Notes: generated by a model not told the origin, from the letters alone. A DNA stretch of 64,000 bases from Streptomyces cinerochromogenes (GCF_014648635.1 NZ_BMRM01000013.1:128738-192737); one strand, 5' to 3'. Shown: positions 48,841 through 58,254, numbered from the stretch's first letter. Program-made: numbers and translations.

Positions 48841-49536
48841 ATGGCCGAGGAACGCACCTTCAACGAGCAGCACCCGATCCGCGTGTTCCTGCTGGACGAC
48901 CACGAGGTCGTACGGCGCGGACTGGCCGACCTGCTCGACACCGAACCGGACATCCGTGTGGTCGGCGACGCGGACACCGCGGCTCACGCGCTCGCGCGGG
49001 GACCGGCCCTGCGCCCGGACGTCGCGGTGCTGGACATCCGTCTCCCCGACGGCGACGGCATCACGGTCTGCCGGGAACTGCGCGACCGGATGCCGGAGCT
49101 GGCGTGTCTGATGCTGACCTCGTTCGATGACGAGGAGGCCCTGCTCGACGCCATCATGGCCGGCGCCTCCGGCTATGTACTCAAGCAGATCAGGGGCTCG
49201 GACCTGGTGTCGGCGGTGCGTACCGTCGCCTCGGGACAGTCCATGCTGGATCCGGCGACGACCGCCCGGCTCATGCGGTCGCTGCGCGCCGAGCCGGCCG
49301 CGTCGGTGCCCTCCGTGCCGCCCGAGGTGGCCGCGCTGTCGCCCCGGGAGCGGGACATCCTGGCGCTGATCGGTGAGGGGCTGACCAACCGGGAGATCGG
49401 CAGGCGGCTGTACCTGTCGGAGAAGACGGTCAAGAACCACATCTCGCGGATGCTGGCCAAGCTGGGTGTCCAGCGCCGGGTCCAGGCGGCGGTCCTCGCG
49501 TCCCACCTGGACCGGCACGGTTCCGAGGGCGGCTGA
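48841..49536 (+). CDS. NarL/FixJ response regulator, OsdR/DevR-like
   Basis: A 231-residue two-component regulator. The receiver has the acidic pair D19-D20, phospho-acceptor D65 (VAVLDIRLPDGDG), the switch residues MLTSFDD and the lysine in YVLKQ. The LuxR-type HTH is LSPRERDILALIGEGLTNREIGRRLYLSEKTVKNHISRMLAKLGV. Similarity of length and motifs to DosR/DevR and Streptomyces OsdR, and a neighbourhood of USP, CBS and fermentation genes, point to a hypoxia/nitric-oxide/dormancy regulator. No histidine kinase is next to it in this window. Confidence 0.85.
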   Translation: MAEERTFNEQHPIRVFLLDDHEVVRRGLADLLDTEPDIRVVGDADTAAHALARGPALRPDVAVLDIRLPDGDGITVCRELRDRMPELACLMLTSFDDEEALLDAIMAGASGYVLKQIRGSDLVSAVRTVASGQSMLDPATTARLMRSLRAEPAASVPSVPPEVAALSPRERDILALIGEGLTNREIGRRLYLSEKTVKNHISRMLAKLGVQRRVQAAVLASHLDRHGSEGG

Positions 49537-49568
49537 ACGGCGCGGGAGCGCGGCGGGACGTCGCCGGT

Positions 49569-50582
49569 TCAGGCTGCCCGGGCCCTGACCAGCGTGTTGT
49601 CGCTGGTGCGGCCCGCGAGGTGGTCCTGGACGTTGTCCACCGTGCTCTGCGCGATCTGGGCGACGGCGTCGCGGGTGAAGTACGCCTGGTGCGAGGTGAC
49701 CAGTACGTTGCCGAAGGTCATCAGCCGCGCGAGGCGTTCGTCGGTCATCACCTCCAGCGACTTGTCGCGGAAGAACACGCCGGCCTCCTCCTCGTACACG
49801 TCGAGTCCGACGCCGGTCAGCCGTCCCGCGCGCAGGGTCTCCAGCAGGGCGCCGGTGTCCACGAGACCGCCCCGGCTGGAGTTGACCAGGATGGCGTCGT
49901 CCTTCATCCGCGCCAGCGCCCCGGCGTCCACGAGGTGGTGGGTGTCCGGCAGCAGCGGCACGTGCAGGCTGACCAGGTCGGCCTCGGCGAACAGCAGCTC
50001 GCGCGGTACGTACTCCATGCCGAGCGCGAGGCAGTCGGGATTGTCCACGAGGTCCCAGCCGAGCAGCCGCATCCCGAAGCCGTGGGCGATCCGGGTGAAC
50101 GCGGCCCCGATCTTCCCGGTGCCCACCACGCCGGCCGTACGGCCCCGGAGGTCACGGCCCATCAGCCCGTCGAGCCGGAAGTCGAACTCCCGGGTGCGGT
50201 GCGCGGCCCGGACGATCCGGCGGTTGACCGCGAGCGCGAGGGCCCAGGCGAACTCGGCCACCGAGTACGGCGAGTAGAAGGACACCCGGGCCACCGACAG
50301 GCCCAGGTCCTCGGCGGCGCCGAGGTCGATGTTGTTGTAGCCGGTGGACCGCTGGGCGATCATCCGGGTGCCGCCCTCGGCCAGTGCGCGCAGGACCCCG
50401 GCGTCCAGGGTGTCGTTGACGCTGCTGAGCACGACCTCGTGGCCGCGTGCGGTGGGCGCGGTGTCCCGGTCCAGGAAGAGTGCCAGACAGCGCAGTTCGT
50501 GCCGGTCCGCGAACGCCTTGTCGAACGCCTCCCGCAGCAGCGGCTCCTCGTCCGACTGGACGCCGTACGCAAGGATCTCCAC
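49569..50582 (-). CDS. D-lactate dehydrogenase-like 2-hydroxyacid dehydrogenase
   Basis: A 337-residue NAD-dependent dehydrogenase. It has the Rossmann motif GVVGTGKIGAAFTRIAHGFGM (about 148-168), the RSTGYNNIDLGAA segment and the catalytic Arg/Glu/His set within NSSRGGLVDTGALL, DVYEEEAG and SHQAYFT, as in D-LDH (LdhA). In low oxygen it would regenerate NAD by reducing pyruvate to D-lactate. I chose the GTG at 50582, preceded by GAGGA. A box-A-like element lies about 94 bases upstream. The gene is convergent with the response-regulator gene. Confidence 0.87.
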   Translation of the reverse strand: MEILAYGVQSDEEPLLREAFDKAFADRHELRCLALFLDRDTAPTARGHEVVLSSVNDTLDAGVLRALAEGGTRMIAQRSTGYNNIDLGAAEDLGLSVARVSFYSPYSVAEFAWALALAVNRRIVRAAHRTREFDFRLDGLMGRDLRGRTAGVVGTGKIGAAFTRIAHGFGMRLLGWDLVDNPDCLALGMEYVPRELLFAEADLVSLHVPLLPDTHHLVDAGALARMKDDAILVNSSRGGLVDTGALLETLRAGRLTGVGLDVYEEEAGVFFRDKSLEVMTDERLARLMTFGNVLVTSHQAYFTRDAVAQIAQSTVDNVQDHLAGRTSDNTLVRARAA

Positions 50583-50668
50583 GTGGTCCTCTTCCGTCGC
50601 TTCGGGTGGTCTGATGACCACCGTAGGCCGTGGCCGGGCCCCGGACAGGGGCTCACAGGGCCGGGCAG

Positions 50669-50684
50669 GTACCCCATCGGCCCT
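50669..50684. promoter_or_regulatory. Candidate OsdR/DevR-type box D
   Basis: The segment ending CCCATCGGCCCT matches the reverse complement of box A at 12 of 16 positions, including CATCGGCCC without interruption. It sits about 94 bases upstream of the lactate dehydrogenase start. A second half-site-like CAGGGCCGGG lies just upstream at 50656. Confidence 0.45.
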
Positions 50685-50742
50685 GTCCCGGGGGCGTCCG
50701 CGCACGATGAGACGATCGCCACGACGGACGCCGACCGCGTGA

Positions 50743-51234
50743 GGTGAGAGGGGCCGGGCCGGCACCTACGTGCCGGACGTCGCGGCCTTCTGCGCGGTGT
50801 CCGGCGACCCCGGCTCGGCGGCCTGGGCCGACCTGGCCCGGCTGCTCGGTCCGGGTGAGTTCGCCGGCATGTTCGGCTGCCCGGTGATCCCGCCGTCGGA
50901 CTGGGAGCCGGTCTTCGTCCTGGAGGGCCGGCAGATGATCTGGTCCGGTGACCGCCGACCGGACCACCCGGACGCCGTGAGCGGCACCGGCGTGGTGGAG
51001 CTGGGTGCGTCCGACGTGCCCGAGATGCTCGACCTGGTCGCACGGGCCCGGCCCGTTCCGGCCGCGTACCCACGAACTCGGCACCTACCTCGGCGTCCGC
51101 GACAACGGCAGGCTGGTGGCCATGGCGGGCGAACGGCTCCGGCCTCCGGGATGGACGGAGATCAGCTCGGTCTGCACCGCACCGGAGGCACGAGCCGGAA
51201 ACCCGTGACCTTCCGCGGCTTCCGCACTCCGTGA
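50743..51234 (+). pseudogene. Broken GNAT acetyltransferase gene
   Basis: The plus strand encodes pieces of one GNAT protein in two frames. Frame one gives GRAGTYVPDVAAF...VVELGASDVPEMLDLVARARP. Frame two, open from 51005, continues it as GPFRPRTHELGTYLGVRDNGRLVAMAGERLRPPGWTEISSVCTAPEAR. A frameshift near 51045-51060 separates them. After TAPEAR, where a functional GNAT needs about 70 more residues for the acetyl-CoA loop, the sequence jumps to the typical terminal peptide KPVTFRGFRTP. So there is also an internal deletion, and the N-terminus is short. Not functional. Confidence 0.75.
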
Positions 51235-51477
51235 GGGGCCGCGGCACTCCCTGGACGACGCTCGTCCGGCAGGGCCGGTGCACGCTGTGCCGCAAGGCCG
51301 TGCCGGGCGTCGGACAGTGCGCTCTCGCGGGCATTCCCGCGCCGGGGCCGCCGCACCGCCGTCGTGGTGTGCTCGAACAGCCCTATGCTTCTACTCGCTT
51401 GTAGAGAACGACTGGGGTGCTCCCGGTCGTCCTCACGGACCTGGAAGACATACGCACATGAAGGAGTGGACGCCTCG

Positions 51478-52482
51478 ATGGTGTTCAAACGGCTGCTCGG
51501 CTCACTCGGCATCGGCGGCCCCTCGGTGGACACGGTCCTCGATCCCGGGCCCGCTCTGCCGGGCCGCGGCCTGACCGGGCAGGTCCATCTGCGGGGCGGG
51601 GACGCCGACTTCGACATCGAGCACATCACGCTGGAGCTGGTGGCGCGAGTCGAGGCCGAGCACGACGGCGGGGAGAGCGAGGGGGTCGTCGCCTTCGACC
51701 GGTTCACGGTCGGCGGCGGCTTCCGGCTCGTGGCGGGTGAGCAGCGCAGCGTCCCGTTCAGCGTGACGCTGCCCTGGGAGACCCCGGTCACCGAACTGTA
51801 CGGACAGCCGCTGGGCATCGTGCTCGGCGTGCGCACCGAGCTGGGCGTGGCCGGCGCCAAGGACAAGGGCGACCTCGACCAGCTGACCGTCGGACCGCTG
51901 CCGGCCCAGGAGGCGATCCTCGAAGCGCTGGGCCGGCTGGGCTTCGGCTTCAAGTCCGCCGACCTCGAGTACGGCCGCATCGGGGGCACGGGCCAGCAGC
52001 TGCCCTTCTACCAGGAGATCGAGCTGACACCGGCCCCGCAGTACGCGCACCAGGTCAACGAGATCGAGCTGACCTTCCTCGCCTCCCCCGCCGGCCTGGA
52101 GGTCGTCCTGGAGGCCGACAAGCGCGGCGGCCTCTTCTCCTCCGGCCACGACGCGCTGACCCGGTTCACCGTCGGCCACCACGACACACGGGACTGGAAC
52201 GCCGAAGTCGACGGCTGGATCCGACAGTTGGTCGAGCACCGGGCCGCGTACGGCTCGCACGCCGCGTACGGGCACGGCGATCCGTACGCCGGCGGCCACG
52301 GGTATCACGGGCACGAGCATCACGAGCACCACGAGCACCACCGTTCCGGGCCGGGCATCGGCACGGCGGTCGCCGCCGGTGCGGCAGGTCTGGCCGTCGG
52401 TGTCGTGGGCGGCATGGTCGCGGCCGAGGTCGTGGACGAGATCGGCGACTTCTTCGAGGACGACGAGGACGACGAGGGCTGA
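51478..52482 (+). CDS. Spo0M-like arrestin-fold sporulation control protein
   Basis: A 334-residue protein. Residues about 1-245 match the Spo0M family (MVFKRLLGSLGIGGPSVDTVLDPGPALPGRGLTGQVHLRGGDADFDIEHITLELVARVE...VPFSVTLPWETPVTELYGQPLGIVLGVRTELGVAGAKDKGDLDQLTVGPL), an arrestin-like beta-sandwich. The C-terminus adds a His/Gly-rich stretch (HEHHEHHEHH), a hydrophobic glycine/alanine segment (GTAVAAGAAGLAVGVVGGMVAAEVV) and an acidic end. The added segment could be a membrane-associating or metal-binding extension. The ATG at 51478 has GGAG 11 bases upstream. The preceding 243-base gap shows no gene. Confidence 0.82.
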   Translation: MVFKRLLGSLGIGGPSVDTVLDPGPALPGRGLTGQVHLRGGDADFDIEHITLELVARVEAEHDGGESEGVVAFDRFTVGGGFRLVAGEQRSVPFSVTLPWETPVTELYGQPLGIVLGVRTELGVAGAKDKGDLDQLTVGPLPAQEAILEALGRLGFGFKSADLEYGRIGGTGQQLPFYQEIELTPAPQYAHQVNEIELTFLASPAGLEVVLEADKRGGLFSSGHDALTRFTVGHHDTRDWNAEVDGWIRQLVEHRAAYGSHAAYGHGDPYAGGHGYHGHEHHEHHEHHRSGPGIGTAVAAGAAGLAVGVVGGMVAAEVVDEIGDFFEDDEDDEG

Positions 52483-52503
52483 GACCGGCGAGCGGACGGC
52501 GCG

Positions 52504-52727
52504 TCAGGAGCCGACCGTCTGCAGGAAGTGGCCGGCGTCCTCGCTGTCGGCCGCCCCGGGTGGAGCCCCGAACCGTCCGTGAAGCGCAGGTGGAGGTGGC
52601 GTTGGCCCGGCTCCCGGTGGATCCGGGCCTCGCCGTGCGCGTACTCCGTGACGATGTCGAAGTCGTCGGCCCTGAGTCGGGGGTGAGCAGCGGCGGGCGC
52701 CTGGGGCTGGGCGACTGCCCGTACCAA
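52504..52727 (-). pseudogene. Frameshifted small gene of unknown family
   Basis: On the minus strand one frame reads RLRADDFDIVTEYAHGEARIHREPGQRHLHLRFTDGSG, and a neighbouring frame then continues GAADSEDAGHFLQTVGS and stops at 52504. Together they look like a single small protein interrupted by a one-base shift near 52560. I do not recognise the family. A sequencing error is an alternative explanation. Confidence 0.4.
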
Positions 52728-52794
52728 CGCGGCAGCACCGGGCCTGCGGTGGGCTCGCCGTCGACGTCCGCCGGTGCACGTCCACGGGACCTGG

Positions 52795-54069
52795 TCAGGG
52801 TGCCGAGCGCCGGCCCGCGGTGGCGGCGACGGCCGGGAGGACGGCGAGGGCGAGGACGCCGCCGGCGAGGGCGAGGACGGGGTAGCCGGCGGTGGAGACG
52901 ACGATGCCGGAGGTGAGGCCTCCGGTGGCGCCGGCGATGGCGATGGAGACGTCCACCAGGCCCTGGGTCCTGGCGCGCGTGGCGAGCGGTACGGCGTCGG
53001 TGACCATGGCGGTTCCGGAGACGAGGCCCAGGTTCCAGCCGATGCCCAGCAGCACCAGGGCGACGGCGAGCAGGGCGACGGAGTCGCCGGGCACGGTCGC
53101 GGCGGTGACGCCGGCTGCGAGGAGTGTGACGCCGGAGGCGGCGGCGACCGCGGTGGGGCCGCGGCGGTCGACGAGCCGGCCGGTCACGGGTGACGGCAGG
53201 TACATCGCGCCGACGTGGAGCGCGATGACGAGGCCGGAGGCGGCGGTGCCGTGGCCGTGGTCGTGCAGGTGGACGGGGGTCATCGTCATGATCGCGACCA
53301 TGACGAGCTGGGTCAGGATCATGGTCAGCGCGCCGGGCATCAGGCCGGGGCCGCGGCCGGGCGCCGGACCCGGTTCGCTGTCGCCCGCGGTCCGCGCCGC
53401 GGCGGCCGCCTGCTGCTGGAGGTGGAGGCTGCGGGCGAGCAGCAGCGGGTCGGGACGCAGACGGACCGCGAGGACGAGGGCGGCCGAGGCGTAGGCGGTG
53501 CCGGAGAGGAGGAAGGGCCCGGCCAGGGCCGGGATGCCCAGGGAGCCGGCGAGGTCGCCGGTGGGAGCGGCCAGGTTGGGACCGACGACGCCGCCGAGGG
53601 TCGTGGCGACCAGGACGGTGGAGACCGCCCGGGCGCGGTGGGCGGGAGCGGCGAGGTCGGCACCGGCATAGCGGGCCTGGAGGTTGGTGGCGGTGCCGGC
53701 GCCGTAGACGAAGAGGGCGGCGAACAGCAGGACGGGGCTGTCGGCGACGGCGGCGGCGATGACTCCCGCGCTGCCGACGGCGCCGGTGAGGTATCCGGCG
53801 GCCAGCCCGGGACGGCGGCCCCGGGCCTGGGACAAGCGGCCCACGGCCACGGCGGCGAGCGCGGAGCCGGCGGTGAACAGGGCGCTGGGCAGGCCGGCGA
53901 GGCCGGTGGAGCCGAGCATGTCCTGGGCCAGCAGCGCGCCGACGGTGACGCCCGCGGCGAGCCCGGCGCCGCTGAGGAGCTGGGAGGCGACCAGGACCGT
54001 CAGGATGCGGCGCTGCGCCTCGGGCCGGGCCGGTATGCCCGTGGGGGTGTCCGGGGCGGTGCTCGTCAC
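52795..54069 (-). CDS. MFS transporter
   Basis: A 424-residue, 12-TM permease (LTVLVASQLLSGAGLAAGVTVGALLAQDMLG..., motif-A-like VAVGRLSQARGRRPGLAAGYLTG). The central cytoplasmic loop carries SLHLQQQAAAAARTAGDSEPGPAPGRGP, and the second half has the histidine-rich VHLHDHGHGTAASGLV loop. The GTG at 54069 has GGAAGA nine bases upstream and is preferred over a GTG at 54105 that lacks a ribosome site. Substrate unknown. Confidence 0.83.
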   Translation of the reverse strand: MTSTAPDTPTGIPARPEAQRRILTVLVASQLLSGAGLAAGVTVGALLAQDMLGSTGLAGLPSALFTAGSALAAVAVGRLSQARGRRPGLAAGYLTGAVGSAGVIAAAVADSPVLLFAALFVYGAGTATNLQARYAGADLAAPAHRARAVSTVLVATTLGGVVGPNLAAPTGDLAGSLGIPALAGPFLLSGTAYASAALVLAVRLRPDPLLLARSLHLQQQAAAAARTAGDSEPGPAPGRGPGLMPGALTMILTQLVMVAIMTMTPVHLHDHGHGTAASGLVIALHVGAMYLPSPVTGRLVDRRGPTAVAAASGVTLLAAGVTAATVPGDSVALLAVALVLLGIGWNLGLVSGTAMVTDAVPLATRARTQGLVDVSIAIAGATGGLTSGIVVSTAGYPVLALAGGVLALAVLPAVAATAGRRSAP

Positions 54070-54314
54070 GGACGGGGTCTTCCGGTGAGGCGGCGGGAAC
54101 TTCACGGCGGTGCCTTACGTGATCGGCCGGGAGGCGGGGGCGGTGGCAGGGGCGGCGGGGACTCGGGAGATCCCGCTGTGCGTGCGTGACGTCAGGTGTG
54201 TCGGGCGGTGTCCGGTGGAGGGGGCGGGGGATCCGGACACGGGCAGGAGTGGCGGCCGTGCGCCGATGCGGCACCCGGGATCCCTCTCGCCTCGGTGGGC
54301 GGCAGGGGGACGCG

Positions 54315-55238
54315 TCATGCCGTGCCGAACCAGGCCTCCGCCAGCGACGGCAGCGTCGCGTCGGCCGGTACGTGGAGTTCCCGCATGTACCAGGGGAGGT
54401 TGCTGTACACGTGCAGCAGGGTGTACGCGAGCAGCTGGGACGGGTCGAAGGTGTGGCCGTACGCCTTGCTGAGGCGGGTCATGAGGCCGGGGTCGCCGCG
54501 GGTGACGAAGAGGCCGACACCCACGAAGTCGTAGGCGCGGTCGCCGATCATGGCCGGCTCGAAGTCGAAGAACCCGGTCAGGCTCCAGCCGTCGGGGTCG
54601 ACCAGGAAGTGCTGCCGCATCACCTCGGTGTGCAGCAGGGAACGGTGGGGGTCGCGTGGCAGCGGGACGGAGGCGAGGAAGTCCGGGATCTGTTCCAGCC
54701 ACGCGGCCGGCAGTCCGCGGTCCCACTGCTGTTCCACGGCACCGGAACGCCGGCGGTCCAGGAAGGCTCCCCAGTCCCCGGGGCCGACGGCGTCGGCGAG
54801 GGGGCCGGGGTCGAGGGAGTGCAGCACCGCCAGGGTTTCACCGATCTCGGTGACGAACCGCTCACGGTGGCAGTCCGGTGCGAGGTCCCAGGCGCGGGCG
54901 AGGTTCTCGCCGGGGAGCCGGGACATCAGGACGTACTGCCAGCCGTTCTCGTACGGGCCGAAGTCGCGCACCCGTGGTGTCGGTACGGGCAGCCGTCCGT
55001 GGAGGTGGGTGAGGACGGTGCCCTCGGTGACGCCGTCCTGGGCGGCGGTGCCGGGGAACAGCTTGAGGACGTGCTCGTCACCCACCGCGTAGACCGGCTG
55101 GGACCCGTCCGGGAAACGGGTCAGCGGTGCGCCGGCCAGGCCGAGGCGTGCGCAGAGGTCCTCCGCGCCGGGACGCATGACCGTCTCGTCGGGGACGACC
55201 GCGTCCCACTGTTCGTCTGTTTCCACCGGCGGCAGCAT
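54315..55238 (-). CDS. Aminoglycoside phosphotransferase-like protein with altered catalytic loop
   Basis: A 307-residue kinase-fold protein of the APH/choline kinase superfamily. The ATP-binding strand VYAVGDEHVLKLFPG carries the conserved lysine, and the VLMSRLPGENL hinge follows. The catalytic loop reads LLHTEVMRQHFLV where APH enzymes have HGDxxxxN, so the base Asp is replaced by Glu and the Asn by His. The metal-binding FFDFEPAMIGDRAYD is intact. Such proteins are common in Streptomyces and their substrates are unknown; resistance should not be assumed. The ATG at 55238 (MLPPVETDEQW) is preferred. Confidence 0.78.
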   Translation of the reverse strand: MLPPVETDEQWDAVVPDETVMRPGAEDLCARLGLAGAPLTRFPDGSQPVYAVGDEHVLKLFPGTAAQDGVTEGTVLTHLHGRLPVPTPRVRDFGPYENGWQYVLMSRLPGENLARAWDLAPDCHRERFVTEIGETLAVLHSLDPGPLADAVGPGDWGAFLDRRRSGAVEQQWDRGLPAAWLEQIPDFLASVPLPRDPHRSLLHTEVMRQHFLVDPDGWSLTGFFDFEPAMIGDRAYDFVGVGLFVTRGDPGLMTRLSKAYGHTFDPSQLLAYTLLHVYSNLPWYMRELHVPADATLPSLAEAWFGTA

Positions 55239-55299
55239 GTCCCGGAACGTAGGCCACCAGCCGCCCGCGGACAACGGGATTTCCCGGCCCGGACGTCGC

Positions 55300-58254
55300 C
55301 TACGGCTTCCCGGCCGGCCCGTCCTGGAGGGGGCCGCCGCGGGCCAGCCGCTCCTCCGTCTCGGCGGCCTGGCCGAGGCGTCGCTGCGCGAGGTAGAGGG
55401 AGCGCGCCTGTTCCCATGCCGTGCGGGCCTGGGCCCACCGGGCCAGACCGGCGCAGACGTCCCCGATCCTCAGCAGGGTGTCCGCTTCCTCGAAGGCGTC
55501 GCCGAGTTCCCGGCGCAGGGCGAGGGCCTGGCCGTAGTGCGTGAGGGCGAGGGCGTGGTCACCGGTGCGGTGGGCGAGGTAGCCGAGGCTGTCCTGGGTG
55601 AAGGCCTCTCCCTCGCGGAACCCGTGCCGGCGGCACAGGACGAGCGCTTCCTCGCAGTAGCGGCGGGACTGCCGGTGGTGGCCCAGCCGGGCGTGGTACC
55701 AGCCCACCGCGTTGAGCGCCTCGGCCTCCCTCGGCGGGCTGTCGAGCCTTCTGCGGATCCGCAGGTTCAGGAGGGCGTGGGCCAGTGCCTGCCGGTCGTC
55801 GCCGTGTTTCTCCCAGGCCAGGGCGAGGTTGAGATGTGTCTGGGCCCTGCCCGCCGGGTCGTCGGCTTCCTCGAAAAGGGCGAGAGCCACACGCAGGTGG
55901 TCCAGGGCCTCGGTGTGCCGGCCCTGAGCGACGTGGGCGCGTCCGAGGAGCCGGTGGGCCAGGGCACGCTGTGCGCGGTCCCCCATGTTCTCCCCGGCGG
56001 CGAGCGTGGCCCGCAGCATGGCGGCGCGCTCGTCCAGGTTCCCCTGCCGCCAGTGGAAGGTGTCCAGGGACCAGGCCAGTTGCCAGGCCTGCCGGTAGTG
56101 GCCGTGTGCCAGGGCGAAGCGGTGCGCGTCGAGCAGGCAGAGGTGTTCGTCCTTGAACCAGGACATGGCGGTGTCGATGTCCGGGAGCGGGTGGGTGCCC
56201 CGGTCGGCGTCCGGCGGATCCGTCCGGAACGGTGTGCGCAGCGGCGACAGCAGCCGGTCGCCGTCGTGTGCCGTGTCGGCGTAGAAGTCCACCAGTCCGC
56301 GCAGCGCGTTGGCGAGGGTGTCGCCGGGCTGGTCCTGTGCGGCGCGTTCCGCGGCGTAGAGCCGTACCAGGTCGTGCATGCGGTAGCGGCCGGGACGGGT
56401 CTCCTGGACCAGGTGGGCGCCCTCCAGCCGGCGCAGGTGCGACCGTACTTCGGGGGCGGACAGCGCGGTCAGCGCGGATGCCGCGGCCAGGCCGATGTCC
56501 GGGCCGGGTGCCTGGCCGAGCAGTCCGAAGACGCGCGCCGTCGCCGGGTCGAGGGCGTCGTAGGAGGAGGAGAGCACGGCCCGCAGGTCGGCGATGGGGT
56601 CGTCGGTGCCGAGGGCGTCCAGCCGGGCGGCGCGGTCGCGGAGTTCGTCGGCGAGCGCGGCCAGCGGGAAGGCGGGGTGCGTGCCCGCGCGGGCGGCCAC
56701 CACGCTGAGGGCGAGGGGCAGGCCCGCGCAGTAGCGAAGGAGCGCGGCCACCGCCTCCGGCTCCCGGGCGAGGCGTTCTGCGCCGAGGCGCTGTACCAGT
56801 ATGTCCCGGGCCTCCGCCGCGGAGACCACGTCCAGGGCGAGCGGGCGGGCCCCGTGGGCGGTGACCAGCCCGGCGAGCCGGCGGCGGCTGGTGATCAGGA
56901 CCGTGCAGGAAGGGGATCCCGGTAACAGGGGGAGGACCTGGCCGGCGTCGCGGGCGTCGTCCAGGACGATCAGCATCCGCCGGCCGGCGACCAGGCTCCG
57001 GTAGACCGCCGTCCGGCCCGGCAGGTCGACCGGCATCTCCGTGGACCCGAGCCCGAGGGCGTGGAGGAAGCCCTGCACCACTTCCGTCGCGGAGGCGGCG
57101 TCTCCCGCCGGGGAGAAGCCGCGGAGGTCGGCGTAGAGCTGACCGTCGGGGAAGGCGGCGGCGTTGCGGTGGGCCCAGTGCAGGGCGAGCCAGGTCTTGC
57201 CGATGCCTCCGATCCCGCCGATCGTGGAGATCACCACGGTGCCGCCCGGGGCACCGCCCGCGTCGAGCGTCTTGTCGAGTTCCGCGATCTCGCCGGCCCG
57301 CCCGATGAACGGGCCGGGCGGCGGGGGCAGTTGACGTGGCACGAGGGCGGGCGGGCGTGGGGCGCTCGGGGCGGGGGCGGAACCGGGGCCGGGGTCGGCG
57401 GGTGTGGGGACGGGGCCGGGTTCGGGGACGGGTACGGCGGGTGTGGGGACGGGTACGGCGGGGTCGGCGGGTGTGGGGACGGGGGTGGGGGCGGGGGCTG
57501 TGGGGCGCAGGGTCAGCGCGGGGTCCGTGGTGAGGATCTGCTGGTGCAGTCGCTGCAGGTCCGGGCCGGGGTCGGTGCCGAGTTCCGCCGATAATCGGCG
57601 CTGTACGCGCCGGTAGTGGGCCAGGGCGTCCGACCGCCGGCCACCGCGGTAGAGCGCCAGCATGAGCTGTCCGGCCAGTCGCTCGTCCAGCGGGTGCCGC
57701 TCGGCGCGTGCGGGGAGGTCGACCAGCAGCTCGGTGTGCCGGCCGAGCCGCAACCGGACGTCGGTGAGGTCGAGTTCGGCCGCGAGCCTCTCCCGGTTCC
57801 ATGAGGCGCGCAGTGCGTTGAACCAGGGGGCGTCCAGGTCGCCGAAGGCGTCGCCGCTCCACAGGGCGAGCGCCTGGGCGAACAGCGCCTCGGCCCGGTC
57901 GTCGGCGGCGGCGCTGCGGGCCCGGGCGACCAGGTCACGGAAGCGGTGCAGGTCCACGGCGGACGGATCGACCGTCAGGACGTAGGACCCCGTCCGACGG
58001 GTGATGTGCGCCTCGCTGCTCGCCGTGGCCAGGGCCTGGCGCAGGCGGGAGACATAGCTGTAGAGCGTGGCGTGGGCCCGCCGCGGAGGCCGGTCCGCCC
58101 AGACCCGGTCCACGAGTCTGGCGGTCGGGACGGGAGCGTTCGCGTCGACCAGCAGCGCCCCCAGCACCGACCGCTGGCGGACCGGGCCCAGATCGACCGG
58201 AACCCCGTGCACGCGTGCCTCGATCCCACCGAGCAGAACGAAGTCCACGGACAT
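55300..58254 (-). CDS. AfsR-type SARP regulator with NB-ARC and TPR domains
   Basis: A 984-residue regulator. Residues 1-95 form the OmpR-like winged helix (VDFVLLGGIEARVHGVPVDLGPVRQRSVLGALL, LYSYVSRLRQAL), and about 98-245 form the bacterial transcriptional activation domain. A 60-residue proline/threonine-rich repeat linker (PTPADPAVPVPTPAVPVP) leads to an NB-ARC ATPase with the P-loop GIGGIGKTW (near 345) and GLPLAL. TPR repeats fill about 700-984. These STAND-type SARPs activate antibiotic or developmental genes. The ATG has a GGGGGGAGG immediately upstream. The target cluster is not evident; the lanthipeptide operon 27 kb away is one candidate. Confidence 0.88.
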   Translation of the reverse strand: MSVDFVLLGGIEARVHGVPVDLGPVRQRSVLGALLVDANAPVPTARLVDRVWADRPPRRAHATLYSYVSRLRQALATASSEAHITRRTGSYVLTVDPSAVDLHRFRDLVARARSAAADDRAEALFAQALALWSGDAFGDLDAPWFNALRASWNRERLAAELDLTDVRLRLGRHTELLVDLPARAERHPLDERLAGQLMLALYRGGRRSDALAHYRRVQRRLSAELGTDPGPDLQRLHQQILTTDPALTLRPTAPAPTPVPTPADPAVPVPTPAVPVPEPGPVPTPADPGPGSAPAPSAPRPPALVPRQLPPPPGPFIGRAGEIAELDKTLDAGGAPGGTVVISTIGGIGGIGKTWLALHWAHRNAAAFPDGQLYADLRGFSPAGDAASATEVVQGFLHALGLGSTEMPVDLPGRTAVYRSLVAGRRMLIVLDDARDAGQVLPLLPGSPSCTVLITSRRRLAGLVTAHGARPLALDVVSAAEARDILVQRLGAERLAREPEAVAALLRYCAGLPLALSVVAARAGTHPAFPLAALADELRDRAARLDALGTDDPIADLRAVLSSSYDALDPATARVFGLLGQAPGPDIGLAAASALTALSAPEVRSHLRRLEGAHLVQETRPGRYRMHDLVRLYAAERAAQDQPGDTLANALRGLVDFYADTAHDGDRLLSPLRTPFRTDPPDADRGTHPLPDIDTAMSWFKDEHLCLLDAHRFALAHGHYRQAWQLAWSLDTFHWRQGNLDERAAMLRATLAAGENMGDRAQRALAHRLLGRAHVAQGRHTEALDHLRVALALFEEADDPAGRAQTHLNLALAWEKHGDDRQALAHALLNLRIRRRLDSPPREAEALNAVGWYHARLGHHRQSRRYCEEALVLCRRHGFREGEAFTQDSLGYLAHRTGDHALALTHYGQALALRRELGDAFEEADTLLRIGDVCAGLARWAQARTAWEQARSLYLAQRRLGQAAETEERLARGGPLQDGPAGKP

